Shown here in pieces: positions 1 to 7,254 of a stretch of DNA of 14,373 nucleotides. A program made the position numbers and the translations under genes. The notes under the pieces are model-generated. The model saw only the letters and a program-made list of their open reading frames with translations, was not told the DNA's origin and did not search any database. Origin of the DNA: Chitinophagaceae bacterium (lineage in GTDB: Bacteria > Bacteroidota > Bacteroidia > Chitinophagales > Chitinophagaceae); assembly GCA_947468255.1 (NCBI GenBank), contig CANIMM010000047.1, positions 1-14,373 of the forward strand, in the 5' to 3' direction. Each line of letters begins with the position of its first letter. Position 1 is the first letter of the stretch.

Positions 1-81
1 TCCCCTGATATTGGCAACAAAACCGATACCACATGCATCATGTTCAAATTGCGGATCGTACAAACCTGGATTTTCTTTCAT
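1..81 (-). CDS. gltB: Glutamate synthase (GOGAT) large subunit, N-terminal fragment
   Basis: Only the first 27 codons are in the window; the gene runs off the left edge. Reading from the ATG at 79-81, residues 7-22 are LYDPQFEHDACGIGFV, the very characteristic start of the glutamate synthase large subunit. In this family a short propeptide is removed so that the cysteine of the DACG motif (Cys17 here) becomes the N-terminal nucleophile of the class II glutaminase domain. The enzyme makes glutamate from glutamine and 2-oxoglutarate in the cytoplasm, normally with a small subunit GltD encoded nearby, outside this window. It lies 240 bases downstream of ilvC on the same strand, but a good promoter in the gap suggests separate transcription. 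Identity rests on the short motif alone, though that motif is distinctive. Confidence 0.88.
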   Translation of the reverse strand, partial: MKENPGLYDPQFEHDACGIGFVANIRG

Positions 82-255
82 AATAATTGGTTTTATGCTA
101 CTGATAACACATATTTCCACAGATTTTACAAACCTTTCATTAGCATCCGTCTACTGTGTATAGGACAGATTGTAGCATTTCGTTATATAACCAAGGAAGC
201 CCCGATGAAAAATCAAGTGGCTGCCCCCCATATTTTACCTAGAACCTTAGCAAAG

Positions 256-286
256 CAAAGTTACTGCGATAATTAATTCAACCCAA
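256..286 (-). promoter_or_regulatory. Bacteroidota-type promoter for gltB
   Basis: On the minus strand TTG (284-286) is followed after exactly 20 bases by TAACTTTG (256-263), a full match to the Bacteroidota -33/-7 pattern TTG-N19-21-TAnnTTTG. Transcription would start near 249, giving gltB an untranslated leader of about 165-170 bases. I see no strong stem or known riboswitch in that leader. The site lies just past the stem-loop behind ilvC, as expected at a boundary between transcription units. Confidence 0.6.
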
Positions 287-292
287 CTATAG

Positions 293-313
293 CCCCTTAT
301 CAATAAAAAGGGG
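293..313 (-). terminator. Stem-loop after ilvC, possible operon end
   Basis: CCCCTT (293-298) and AAGGGG (308-313) form a perfect 6-bp stem with a 9-base loop, starting 8 bases beyond the ilvC stop codon. No U-run follows on the minus-strand transcript, so it is not a textbook intrinsic terminator. It may instead protect the 3' end or act as a weak stop. A second tiny hairpin (GGCG, GAAA loop, CGCC) lies in the last ilvC codons just before the stop and the T-rich bases after it. Confidence 0.3.
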
Positions 314-321
314 GAGTAAAA

Positions 322-1806
322 TTAGGCGTTTCCGCCAATAGATTTCATTTCTGTCATCGCCTGCCTCAGTTCAGCACCTACCAATTCAATCGGATGAAAA
401 CGAATCACTTCATTCACTACGATCAAGGTTTTATTATCTACCCCATTGTCTTTTCCGGTATTGAAATTTTTACCGATAATGTCGGTATCCGTTCCTTTCA
501 TAAAATCAGCCAACAAAGGCTTACAAGCATGATCAAAAAGATAGCAACCATATTCAGCTGTATCCGAAATTACGCGGTTCATTTCGAACAGTTTTTTACG
601 GGCAATGGTATTGGCAATCAAAGGTGTTTCATGCAATGATTCATAATAAGCAGATTCTTCTTTGATTCCTGCTTCTACCATTGTTTCAAAAGCTAGTTCC
701 ACGCCTGCCCTTACAAAAGCTACCATCAACAATCCATTATCAAAAAATTCTTGTTCGGCAATTTTTATATCGCCAGCAGGTGTTTTTTCAAAAGCTGTTT
801 CGCCGGTTGCTGCACGCCAGGTCAATAAATTTTTATCATCATTGGCCCAATCTTCCATCATCGTTTTGGAAAACTCACCGCTCATGATATCATCCTGGTG
901 CTTTTGAAATAAGGGCCGCATAATTTCTTTGAGCTCTTCGGACAACTGAAACGCCTTAATTTTTGCTGGATTAGAAAGCCTGTCCATCATAGCGGTAATA
1001 CCACCTTGCTTTAATGCTTCGGTGATTACTTCCCAGCCATACTGAACCAATTTAGAGGCATAGCCTTTATCAATGCCTTTTTCTACCATTTTATCAAAAC
1101 TAAGGATTGATCCGGTTTGCAACAATCCGCAAAGAATCGTTTGCTCACCCATCAAATCAGATTTTACTTCTGCCACAAAAGATGACCTTAAAACCCCTGC
1201 CCGATGGCCACCAGTTCCAACACAATAAGCCTTCGCATATTTAAAACCTTTTCCTTCTGGATCATTTTCTGGATGCACCGCAATTAAAGTAGGTACTCCA
1301 AAACCGCGCACATATTCCGCTCTTACTTCAGAACCCGGACATTTAGGCGCTACCATGATTACTGTAATATCCTTTCTAATCTGCATTCCTTCTTCCACAA
1401 TATTGAATCCATGGGAATAAGAAAGCGTAGCATTCTTTTTCATCAGCGGCATGATTGCTGTAACCACGGCTGTATGCTGTTTATCAGGTGTCAAATTTAT
1501 CACCAAATCAGCCGAAGGAATTAATGCTTCATAGGTACCCACGGTGAAATTATTTTCCGTTGCACTTTTCCAAGATTGCCTTTTTGCATCAATTGCTTCT
1601 TGACGGAGGGCATAAGTAATGTCCAATCCCGAATCCCTAAGATTCAACCCCTGATTAAGCCCCTGGGCACCGCAGCCCACAATCACAATCTTCTTTCCCT
1701 TCAGTTCATTGACTCCGTCAGTAAATTCGGATTTGTCCATAAATTCACAAACCCCCAATTGGTTCAGCTTTTCTCTAAGCGACAATGTGTTAAAATAATT
1801 AGCCAT
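322..1806 (-). CDS. ilvC: Ketol-acid reductoisomerase, class II (long form)
   Basis: This enzyme carries out the Mg2+-dependent alkyl shift and NADPH reduction of acetolactate and acetohydroxybutyrate, the second common step of valine and isoleucine synthesis. At 494 residues it is the long, Escherichia coli-type class II form with a duplicated knotted C-terminal domain, not the roughly 330-residue class I form. The Rossmann motif GCGAQGLNQG is at 44-53. Residues known from the E. coli enzyme are at identical positions: Arg68, Arg76, Ser78 and Gln110 around NADPH, His132 and Lys155, and the metal ligands Asp217 and Glu221 in the segment VKSDLMGEQ. The ATG start gives an N-terminus that aligns with E. 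coli from residue 1. A G-run (GGGGG) 12 bases upstream of the ATG may serve as ribosome-binding site. It is the last gene of the operon, 187 bases after ilvN. Confidence 0.97.
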   Translation of the reverse strand: MANYFNTLSLREKLNQLGVCEFMDKSEFTDGVNELKGKKIVIVGCGAQGLNQGLNLRDSGLDITYALRQEAIDAKRQSWKSATENNFTVGTYEALIPSADLVINLTPDKQHTAVVTAIMPLMKKNATLSYSHGFNIVEEGMQIRKDITVIMVAPKCPGSEVRAEYVRGFGVPTLIAVHPENDPEGKGFKYAKAYCVGTGGHRAGVLRSSFVAEVKSDLMGEQTILCGLLQTGSILSFDKMVEKGIDKGYASKLVQYGWEVITEALKQGGITAMMDRLSNPAKIKAFQLSEELKEIMRPLFQKHQDDIMSGEFSKTMMEDWANDDKNLLTWRAATGETAFEKTPAGDIKIAEQEFFDNGLLMVAFVRAGVELAFETMVEAGIKEESAYYESLHETPLIANTIARKKLFEMNRVISDTAEYGCYLFDHACKPLLADFMKGTDTDIIGKNFNTGKDNGVDNKTLIVVNEVIRFHPIELVGAELRQAMTEMKSIGGNA

Positions 1807-1825
1807 GTTTTTTGTTTGCCCCCGA

Positions 1826-1837
1826 TCCCAAAAGGGA
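1826..1837 (-). repeat. Small hairpin near the ilvC ribosome-binding region
   Basis: TCCC (1826-1829) and GGGA (1834-1837) flank four A residues on the plus strand, giving a 4-bp stem with a 4-base loop in the ilvC leader, 19 bases before the start codon and just upstream of the G-run that may be the ribosome-binding site. It is short and weak alone, but it is the third inverted repeat in this gap. Confidence 0.3.
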
Positions 1838-1860
1838 ATTTTGCGAGGAGTTTAATAATG

Positions 1861-1885
1861 CCCTTACCATTAAAAACAGTAAGGG
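1861..1885 (-). repeat. Stem-loop in the ilvN-ilvC gap
   Basis: CCCTTAC (1861-1867) and GTAAGGG (1879-1885) form a perfect 7-bp stem around an 11-base loop (1868-1878). It lies 54 bases before ilvC on the transcript. No T-run follows it in the direction of transcription, so termination is unlikely; RNA processing, stabilisation of the distal message or a protein-binding site are possible roles. The structure is seen; the function is a guess. Confidence 0.45.
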
Positions 1886-1984
1886 AGTTAAATTGTTATT
1901 TATTATATTTTCTTATTAAATGATTCATTCGTTGAGCCCTGCTTTTTTTAAACTAATAAAGGGAAGCATTTACCACCGAAAATC

Positions 1985-2003
1985 TAGTATACACTACATA
2001 CTA
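1985..2003 (-). repeat. Inverted repeat over the ilvN stop codon
   Basis: TAGTAT (1985-1990) and ATACTA (1998-2003) form a perfect but AT-rich 6-bp stem with a 7-base loop. The ilvN stop codon (1994-1996) lies in the loop. On the transcript the stem is followed by GATTTTC, so weak termination or pausing between ilvN and ilvC is conceivable, but the stem would be of low stability. Confidence 0.3.
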
Positions 2004-2581
2004 AAAACACCCCGCTGTTCATTTAAAAATTCATTCTCAATCAGCTCTTGACTAGGTGCCCGTTGTTCAAACTCTTTCAATTTTTCATGGAACCCTCTGC
2101 TTTTTTTCATAATGGCAATTCTTGCACTGCGTACAAATTCGGTCAAGCCATAGGGCTCCAATACTTTTACCAGATTTTCTGTTTCTTCACGATGTCCGGT
2201 GGTTTCAAAAATGGTAAACTCTTTGGTAATTGCCACTACCCGTGCACCAAATTCCCTTAACAATCTTTCCACCTTGGCCTTTTCAGCTATCTGCTCTGTT
2301 GAAACTTTATACAATGCCATCTCCTGCCACACGATATCCTCTTCTGTATTAAAATACACTTTCAATACTTCTACTTGCTTTTCAATCTGGCGACAAACTT
2401 TTCTAACCACCTCTTCTGTTTCATCTATTAATATCGTAAACCGATGTATCCCCGCTATCTCAGATGGAGATGTGTTCATACTATCGATATTTATTTTTCT
2501 CCTAACAAAAATAATAGCAATGCGATTGAGTAAACCTATTTGGTTTTCTGTATACACTGTTATAGTAAATTCCTTTTTCAT
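1994..2581 (-). CDS. ilvN: Acetolactate synthase small (regulatory) subunit
   Basis: This is the regulatory subunit of acetohydroxyacid synthase. It activates the catalytic subunit and confers feedback inhibition, typically by valine. Residues 5-76 form an ACT domain with the characteristic run GLLNRIAIIFVRRKINIDS at 16-34, followed by SPSEIAGIHRFTI. Asn13, Gly16 and Asn31 align with Asn11, Gly14 and Asn29 of E. coli IlvH, which lie in the valine-binding region, so feedback control is likely retained (inference). A second domain of the ALS small-subunit C-terminal type follows from about 90, then a charged helical tail. At 195 residues it is somewhat longer than the 163-residue E. coli IlvH because of that tail. 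It follows ilvB after 88 bases, the usual large-small pairing. Either ilvN or ilvH would be acceptable as a symbol. Confidence 0.95.
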   Translation of the reverse strand: MKKEFTITVYTENQIGLLNRIAIIFVRRKINIDSMNTSPSEIAGIHRFTILIDETEEVVRKVCRQIEKQVEVLKVYFNTEEDIVWQEMALYKVSTEQIAEKAKVERLLREFGARVVAITKEFTIFETTGHREETENLVKVLEPYGLTEFVRSARIAIMKKSRGFHEKLKEFEQRAPSQELIENEFLNEQRGVFSM

Positions 2582-2669
2582 ACACCTGTTTTTAAACTAA
2601 TTATTTATTAAAGGATAGTATTGTAATGAATTAAAACTCTTTTACACATTCAACCTTTACTATTGCTTG

Positions 2670-4445
2670 CTATGACAACCTTATTTCTGCAACACTACAT
2701 CCCTGTGGAACCATTGGAAATACGTTATTTTCTTTTCCCACCATTACTTCCAGCAAATAAGCACCCGGATGATTGAGCATAGTAGACAATGCATCTTTAA
2801 TCTGGTCTCTCCTTGAAATACTTTGCCCTTCAATTCTATACCCCTTGGCTACCATCACATAATCCGGACTTTCAATATCAACAAATGAATAGCGCTTATC
2901 ATGAAATAATTGCTGCCATTGTCGAACCATTCCCAAAAATTGATTGTTGAGAATCAAGATCTTTACATCTATGCCTGTTTGCATAATGGTTCCCAATTCC
3001 TGTATTGTCATTTGAACGCCCCCATCTCCAATAACCGCTACCACCGTGCGGTGAGGAGCACCATATTTGGCACCAATAGCTGCAGGCAATGCAAATCCCA
3101 TTGTTCCTGCTCCGCCAGAGGTGATATTACTTTTGGTTTCATTAAATTTCGCATACCTGCAGGTAACCATCTGGTGTTGGCCTACATCGGTAACAATGAT
3201 TGCATCACCGTTGGTTAGCTCATTGAGCACCTTAATGATTTCCCCCATGGTTAGCTCTTCTCCCGGAGGATTTAATTCGTCCTTAATAACTACTTCTATT
3301 TCTTTTTGAGTAAACTCATTGAATTTTTGCAACCATTCTGTATGCTGTTTTTTTTCTATCAACTGAGTTAGCAACGGAAGGGTCTCTTTACAATCGCCCC
3401 ATACTGGAACCGTTGCCTTTACATTTTTATCAATTTCTGCCGGATCAATATCGAGATGAATTACTTTAGCCTGACGGGCATATTTATCTAACCTTCCAGT
3501 AACCCGATCATCAAAGCGCATACCCACTGCAATAAGTACATCACATTCGTTTGTTAATACATTGGGGCCGTAATTTCCATGCATGCCCAGCATCCCTACA
3601 TTTTGTGGATGATCGGTTGGTAATGCACTTAATCCTAAAATCGTCCAAGCTGCCGGCAGGCCACCCTTTTCAATAAAGGCCCTAAACTCAGATTCTGCCT
3701 TACCCAATATAATACCCTGACCAAAAATTACCAATGGTTTTTTTGCTTCATTAATCAATTGAGCAGCACGCTCTACATATTCTGTGCGCACAATGGGTTT
3801 AGGTCGGTAGCTACGGATAAACGTACATTTTTTATAGCCAGCATAACTAAATTTTTGCAGCTGGGCATTTTTGGTAATATCAATCAACACTGGTCCAGGC
3901 CTTCCGCTACCAGCTATATGAAATGCCTTTGCCAAAACGGAGGGAATCTCATTGGCATCCGTAATCTGGTAATTCCATTTGGTAATTGGAGTAGTAATAT
4001 TAATCACATCCACCTCCTGAAAAGCGTCTGTGCCTAACAGGTGAGCAAATACCTGTCCGGTAATACAAACCAATGGCGTACTGTCGATCATGGCATCCGC
4101 CAAACCAGTCACCAAATTGGTAGCACCAGGGCCGCTGGTAGCAAATACCACCCCTACTTTGCCAGAGCTTCTGGCATACCCTTGTCCTGCGTGGATACCT
4201 CCCTGTTCGTGTCGAACTAGTATATGTTTTAACCTGTCGTGGTAATCATACAAAGCATCGTAAATGGGCATGATTGCTCCTCCTGGATAACCAAAGATGG
4301 TATCTACCCCTTCAGCAATGAATGCTTCCAGTACAGCCCTTGACCCCGATATTTCAGTAGTCTCCGTCTGCTGATGTACTGGATTAGGTTCAACCAACTG
4401 AGCAGTAGCTTCTTTTTGATGAACGATGGTTTCTATTTTTTCCAT
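2670..4445 (-). CDS. ilvB: Acetolactate synthase, large catalytic subunit
   Basis: This thiamine-diphosphate enzyme condenses pyruvate with a second pyruvate or with 2-oxobutyrate, the first common step of valine, leucine and isoleucine synthesis. Domains follow the family order: the pyrimidine-binding domain with GYPGGAIMPIYDAL at 52-65 and the catalytic glutamate Glu80 in RHEQ, a central FAD-type domain at roughly 220-365, and the pyrophosphate domain with the ThDP motif GDGG (473-476) running to NN at 500-501. The C-terminal FPMVPQGCSVAEI is typical of biosynthetic rather than catabolic (AlsS) enzymes. Length 591 is normal, with about 30 poorly conserved N-terminal residues before the first domain. 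It is paired with ilvN, 88 bases downstream, and follows ilvD after 109 bases. Confidence 0.96.
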   Translation of the reverse strand: MEKIETIVHQKEATAQLVEPNPVHQQTETTEISGSRAVLEAFIAEGVDTIFGYPGGAIMPIYDALYDYHDRLKHILVRHEQGGIHAGQGYARSSGKVGVVFATSGPGATNLVTGLADAMIDSTPLVCITGQVFAHLLGTDAFQEVDVINITTPITKWNYQITDANEIPSVLAKAFHIAGSGRPGPVLIDITKNAQLQKFSYAGYKKCTFIRSYRPKPIVRTEYVERAAQLINEAKKPLVIFGQGIILGKAESEFRAFIEKGGLPAAWTILGLSALPTDHPQNVGMLGMHGNYGPNVLTNECDVLIAVGMRFDDRVTGRLDKYARQAKVIHLDIDPAEIDKNVKATVPVWGDCKETLPLLTQLIEKKQHTEWLQKFNEFTQKEIEVVIKDELNPPGEELTMGEIIKVLNELTNGDAIIVTDVGQHQMVTCRYAKFNETKSNITSGGAGTMGFALPAAIGAKYGAPHRTVVAVIGDGGVQMTIQELGTIMQTGIDVKILILNNQFLGMVRQWQQLFHDKRYSFVDIESPDYVMVAKGYRIEGQSISRRDQIKDALSTMLNHPGAYLLEVMVGKENNVFPMVPQGCSVAEIRLS

Positions 4446-4489
4446 TGTATGGTATTTTTATAAAAAATTACTGCTAAAGGCTGAATTAT

Positions 4490-4510
4490 TTCCCTACAAA
4501 TATTCGGGAA
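4490..4510 (-). repeat. Small inverted repeat in the ilvD-ilvB gap
   Basis: TTCCC (4490-4494) and GGGAA (4506-4510) form a 5-bp perfect stem with an 11-base loop in the 109-base gap between ilvD and ilvB. This is the same loop size as the stem-loop before ilvC. It is short enough to be chance. Nothing else is recognisable in this gap. Confidence 0.25.
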
Positions 4511-4554
4511 CAACCCATTTTTTAACCTTTAAAACTTCGCTTCGAAAAACTGAT

Positions 4555-6231
4555 TTACTCATCAGTTACACAGCCCTCGCTTGCATCTTTCACATACTTC
4601 GCATATTTAAACAATATGCCCTTCGTTGCCTTTAATGCAGGTTGCACCCAGTTGGCCCTTCTTTTGGCAATTTCTTCAGCCGACACTTTTAAAGTCATTG
4701 ATTTGGTAGCTACATTGATTTCAATAATATCATTGTCCTCAACTAGTCCAATTAGTCCGCCATCAAAAGCCTCCGGTGTAACATGACCTACAACAAAGCC
4801 GTGGGTACCGCCGCTAAATCTTCCATCGGTAATCAGTGCAACCGATTTTCCCAAACCAGCGCCGATGATCGCAGACGTTGGCTTCAGCATTTCTGGCATA
4901 CCGGGTGCGCCCCTAGGCCCTACATGCGTTATCACCACTACATCTCCAGCTTTTATTTTTCCGGTATTGATACCATTGATTAACTCAAATTCACCATCAA
5001 AAACCCTAGCAGGCCCCTCAAACAATTCGCCTTCTTTTCCTGATATTTTTGCTACACTTCCTTTCTCGGCCAAATTACCGTATAGGATTTGAAGATGCCC
5101 AGTAGACTTAATAGGATGTGAAAGTGGAAGAATAATTTTTTGTGTTTCAAAATCTAGATCGGGAATAGCCGCAAGATTTTCTGCAATTGTTTTACCCGTT
5201 ACGGTCATACAATCACCATGAAGAAAACCCTGCTGCAATAAATACTTCATCACTGCTGGTACACCACCAATATTATGAAGATCTTCCATCAGGTATTTAC
5301 CACTTGGTTTAAGATCTGCTAAAACTGGAACTCGGTCACTGATTAATTGAAAATCGTCCTGCGTAAATACAACGTCCACACTTTTTGCAATTGCAATCAT
5401 GTGCAGCACTGCATTGGTACTTCCACCCAATACCATAATCATGGTAACGGCATTTTCAAATGCCTTTCTAGTCATGATATCAGAAGGCTTAATATCCATT
5501 TCCATTAGGTGACGGATAGCCTTTCCAGCAAGTAAACATTCTGCTTTTTTGGCCTCACTCAATGCTGGATTACTAGATGAATAAGGAAGGCTCATTCCCA
5601 ATGCTTCTATGGCACTACTCATCGTATTGGCGGTGTACATTCCTCCGCAGGCACCGGCTCCAGGGCAACTGTTCATCACAATGCCCTTAAAATCTGCCTC
5701 GTCCAACTTGCCTGCAATCTTCTGTCCAAGTGCTTCAAATGCAGACACAATATTTAAATCCTGTCCCTTGTAATGACCAGGTGCAATCGTGCCACCATAT
5801 ACCATAATAGCAGGACGGTTTAACCTACCCATCGCCATAATAGAACCGGGCATATTTTTATCACATCCAGGTATTGCAATCAATGCGTCATAATATTGAG
5901 CACCACAAACTGTTTCAATTGAATCCGCAATGATATCGCGACTAACGAGCGAGTACCGCATACCGGGAGTTCCGTTGCTCATACCATCACTTACCCCAAT
6001 GGTATGAAAAGTAAGACCAACCATATCATTTTCCCAAACACCTTCTTTGACCAATTTAGCCAAATCATTCAAATGCATATTACAAGTATTGCCATCATAT
6101 CCCATACTAACTACGCCTACTTGTGCTTTGGCTAGATCTGCATCCGTAAGGCCAATGCCATAAAACATGGCTTGTGCAGCAGGCTGGGTTTGATCCTGTG
6201 TAATTGTTTTACTGTACTTATTGATCTCCAT
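4555..6231 (-). CDS. ilvD: Dihydroxy-acid dehydratase
   Basis: This iron-sulfur enzyme dehydrates 2,3-dihydroxyisovalerate and 2,3-dihydroxy-3-methylvalerate to the 2-oxo acids that IlvE aminates and LeuA uses. The three family cysteines that bind the cluster are all present: Cys50 in GYDGNTCNMH, Cys123 in PGCDKNMPGS and Cys195 in NSCPGAGACGGMYTANTM. Lys125 in the second motif corresponds to the carbamylated, metal-binding lysine of characterised relatives. The C-terminal region contains ITDGRFSGGTHGFVVGHVTPEA, as in the family. Length 558 is typical. The ATG start lies 16 bases after the full-length ilvE stop, so the two genes were built to be closely coupled. With the premature ilvE stop, 184 untranslated bases separate them, which might reduce coupled translation of ilvD. 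Confidence 0.96.
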   Translation of the reverse strand: MEINKYSKTITQDQTQPAAQAMFYGIGLTDADLAKAQVGVVSMGYDGNTCNMHLNDLAKLVKEGVWENDMVGLTFHTIGVSDGMSNGTPGMRYSLVSRDIIADSIETVCGAQYYDALIAIPGCDKNMPGSIMAMGRLNRPAIMVYGGTIAPGHYKGQDLNIVSAFEALGQKIAGKLDEADFKGIVMNSCPGAGACGGMYTANTMSSAIEALGMSLPYSSSNPALSEAKKAECLLAGKAIRHLMEMDIKPSDIMTRKAFENAVTMIMVLGGSTNAVLHMIAIAKSVDVVFTQDDFQLISDRVPVLADLKPSGKYLMEDLHNIGGVPAVMKYLLQQGFLHGDCMTVTGKTIAENLAAIPDLDFETQKIILPLSHPIKSTGHLQILYGNLAEKGSVAKISGKEGELFEGPARVFDGEFELINGINTGKIKAGDVVVITHVGPRGAPGMPEMLKPTSAIIGAGLGKSVALITDGRFSGGTHGFVVGHVTPEAFDGGLIGLVEDNDIIEINVATKSMTLKVSAEEIAKRRANWVQPALKATKGILFKYAKYVKDASEGCVTDE

Positions 6232-6247
6232 AATGCTTTTTTAATAA

Positions 6248-6415
6248 TTAAATTGCTACTACTTTATTTTTATATGCCTGCTGTATTTTACTTCCTAAGC
6301 TATCCTTCCAATTCTTTTTAAATGGAATATTATCTAGGCTCTCCCATCCGATAATTTCTGCAGCTGTTCCACAAAAGAACACTGCATCAGCCCCTTTCAA
6401 TTCTTCAAGGGTAAT
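6248..6415 (-). pseudogene. ilvE: ilvE 3' part, cut off by an in-frame stop
   Basis: Directly after the TAA at 6416-6418, the same reading frame continues for 55 sense codons to a TAA at 6248-6250. The translation starts ITLEELKGADAVFFCGTAAE, which is the conserved C-terminal part of branched-chain aminotransferases: E. coli IlvE has LYLADEVFMSGTAAEI at this place. The GT pair of that motif helps bind the pyridoxal-phosphate phosphate group (Thr257 in E. coli). The tail ends in an aromatic and basic helix. No frameshift is involved. Joined to the upstream part, the gene would span 6248-7123 and encode 291 residues, the normal family length. I see no start codon suitable for separate translation of this piece. 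Confidence 0.85.
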
Positions 6416-7123
6416 TTATTTTTCTTCTACCGGAAGATTCAGTTCAGCGCAAATTTCCAACACCGTTGCCCTTGTAATACCCGGCAAAATATTGTCGATT
6501 GTCGGGGTAAATAAATGCCCATCCTTTTCATAAAAAACATTGGCTCCAGGCCCTTCGGCTACAAGACCATTCATATCTGTTAACAATGCCTCATCATATC
6601 CATTTGCCTTAGCTTCCTGGCTTGCCATAATAGAATTCACATAATGGCCAGACGCTTTTGCCGCAATAAAAAACCCTTTGGGGTTGGGTCTTTGGAATGA
6701 GGAGGTCATTACCCTCAATAACTTTTCTCCCAAAAAAGGTTGCATCTCCCATGCCTGAATAGTAATATTAGATTCGGTATTGGCAACAAAACTCATATTA
6801 GCAGGCGCAAAAACCAACGGACGGATATACGCATCCTGCAGATTATTTATTTTCAATACCTCATAAGTAGCTGCAATCAATTCCTCCACTGTCCAATGGT
6901 AAGGAAGGTTAATGGCAGTTGCTGAATTTTTCAAGCGCTCAAAATGCTGCTCCGCCTTAAATATTTTTGTTTCGCCTGCCTCATTTTTATAAGAACGTAT
7001 TCCTTCAAAAACACTATAGCCATAATGCAATGACTGGCTGTACAGATCCATCTTTGCCTCTGCAGCTTTTATAATAGCTCCATTTAAATACAGAACCGTG
7101 TTTTCGTTATAATAAGTAGCCAT
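6416..7123 (-). CDS. ilvE: Branched-chain aminotransferase, truncated by in-frame stop
   Basis: IlvE transfers the amino group of glutamate to the oxo acids of valine, isoleucine and leucine. This fold-type IV pyridoxal-phosphate enzyme shows SQSLHYGYSVFEGIRSY (29-45), an arginine in FERLKNS (61-67), the Schiff-base lysine Lys156 in AAKASGHYVNS, Tyr161, Glu190 in VAEGPGANVF, and the phosphate-binding Ile216-Thr217 in NILPGITRAT. The open frame stops after 235 residues at TAA (6416-6418), about 56 residues short of the family. The missing end, including GTAAE, follows in the same frame, so the product as read would lack part of the cofactor site and is probably inactive. The start has an unusually good ribosome-binding sequence for this window, GGGGGAG, 9 bases before the ATG after the G-run and AG. 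It lies 200 bases after leuA and, if whole, 16 bases before ilvD. Confidence 0.9.
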   Translation of the reverse strand: MATYYNENTVLYLNGAIIKAAEAKMDLYSQSLHYGYSVFEGIRSYKNEAGETKIFKAEQHFERLKNSATAINLPYHWTVEELIAATYEVLKINNLQDAYIRPLVFAPANMSFVANTESNITIQAWEMQPFLGEKLLRVMTSSFQRPNPKGFFIAAKASGHYVNSIMASQEAKANGYDEALLTDMNGLVAEGPGANVFYEKDGHLFTPTIDNILPGITRATVLEICAELNLPVEEK

Positions 7124-7137
7124 AATTTTACTCCCCC
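7123..7137 (-). promoter_or_regulatory. ilvE ribosome-binding site, 15-base complement at ilvC end
   Basis: On the minus strand GGGGGAGTAAAATTA ends at the A of the ilvE ATG and contains a clear purine-rich Shine-Dalgarno sequence, rare in this window. The exact reverse complement, TAATTTTACTCCCCC, occurs on the same strand at 324-310, beginning with the ilvC stop codon. The two ends of the operon transcript could therefore pair over 15 bases. A comparable TCGGGGG also stands before the ilvC ATG. Confidence 0.5.
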
Positions 7138-7233
7138 GAGAATCCTTTTTTAATAAATAAACTTATTGCCCAACATTGGAAAAATTGAACGGATCAAATT
7201 CTCTGGTAACAAATAAACGAGCAATTGATCATT

Positions 7234-7254
7234 CAACGGAATCCCTTACCGTTG
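7234..7254 (-). repeat. Stem-loop in the leuA-ilvE gap
   Basis: CAACGG (7234-7239) and CCGTTG (7249-7254) form a perfect 6-bp stem with a 9-base loop in the 200-base gap between leuA and ilvE. The loop and stem edge contain CCCTTACC on the plus strand, the same octamer that starts the stem-loop before ilvC. No T-run follows it on the transcript. I see no convincing promoter or small gene in this gap. Confidence 0.35.

Noticed and set aside
40..276. Plus-strand open frame of 78 codons across the gltB leader
   Set aside because: It overlaps the gltB start and promoter in antisense, has no start signal, and its translation looks random.
325..343. GGCG-GAAA-CGCC mini-hairpin at the end of ilvC followed by TAATTTTAC
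   Set aside because: It consists of four base pairs within coding sequence and its T-rich tail is not a run, so it is too weak to call a terminator.
6248..7123. Reassigned or recoded TAA codon in ilvE
   Set aside because: Several other genes here, including ilvC and ruvX, end at TAA, so TAA is a normal stop, and no recoding structure is apparent after it. Mutation or sequence error is simpler.
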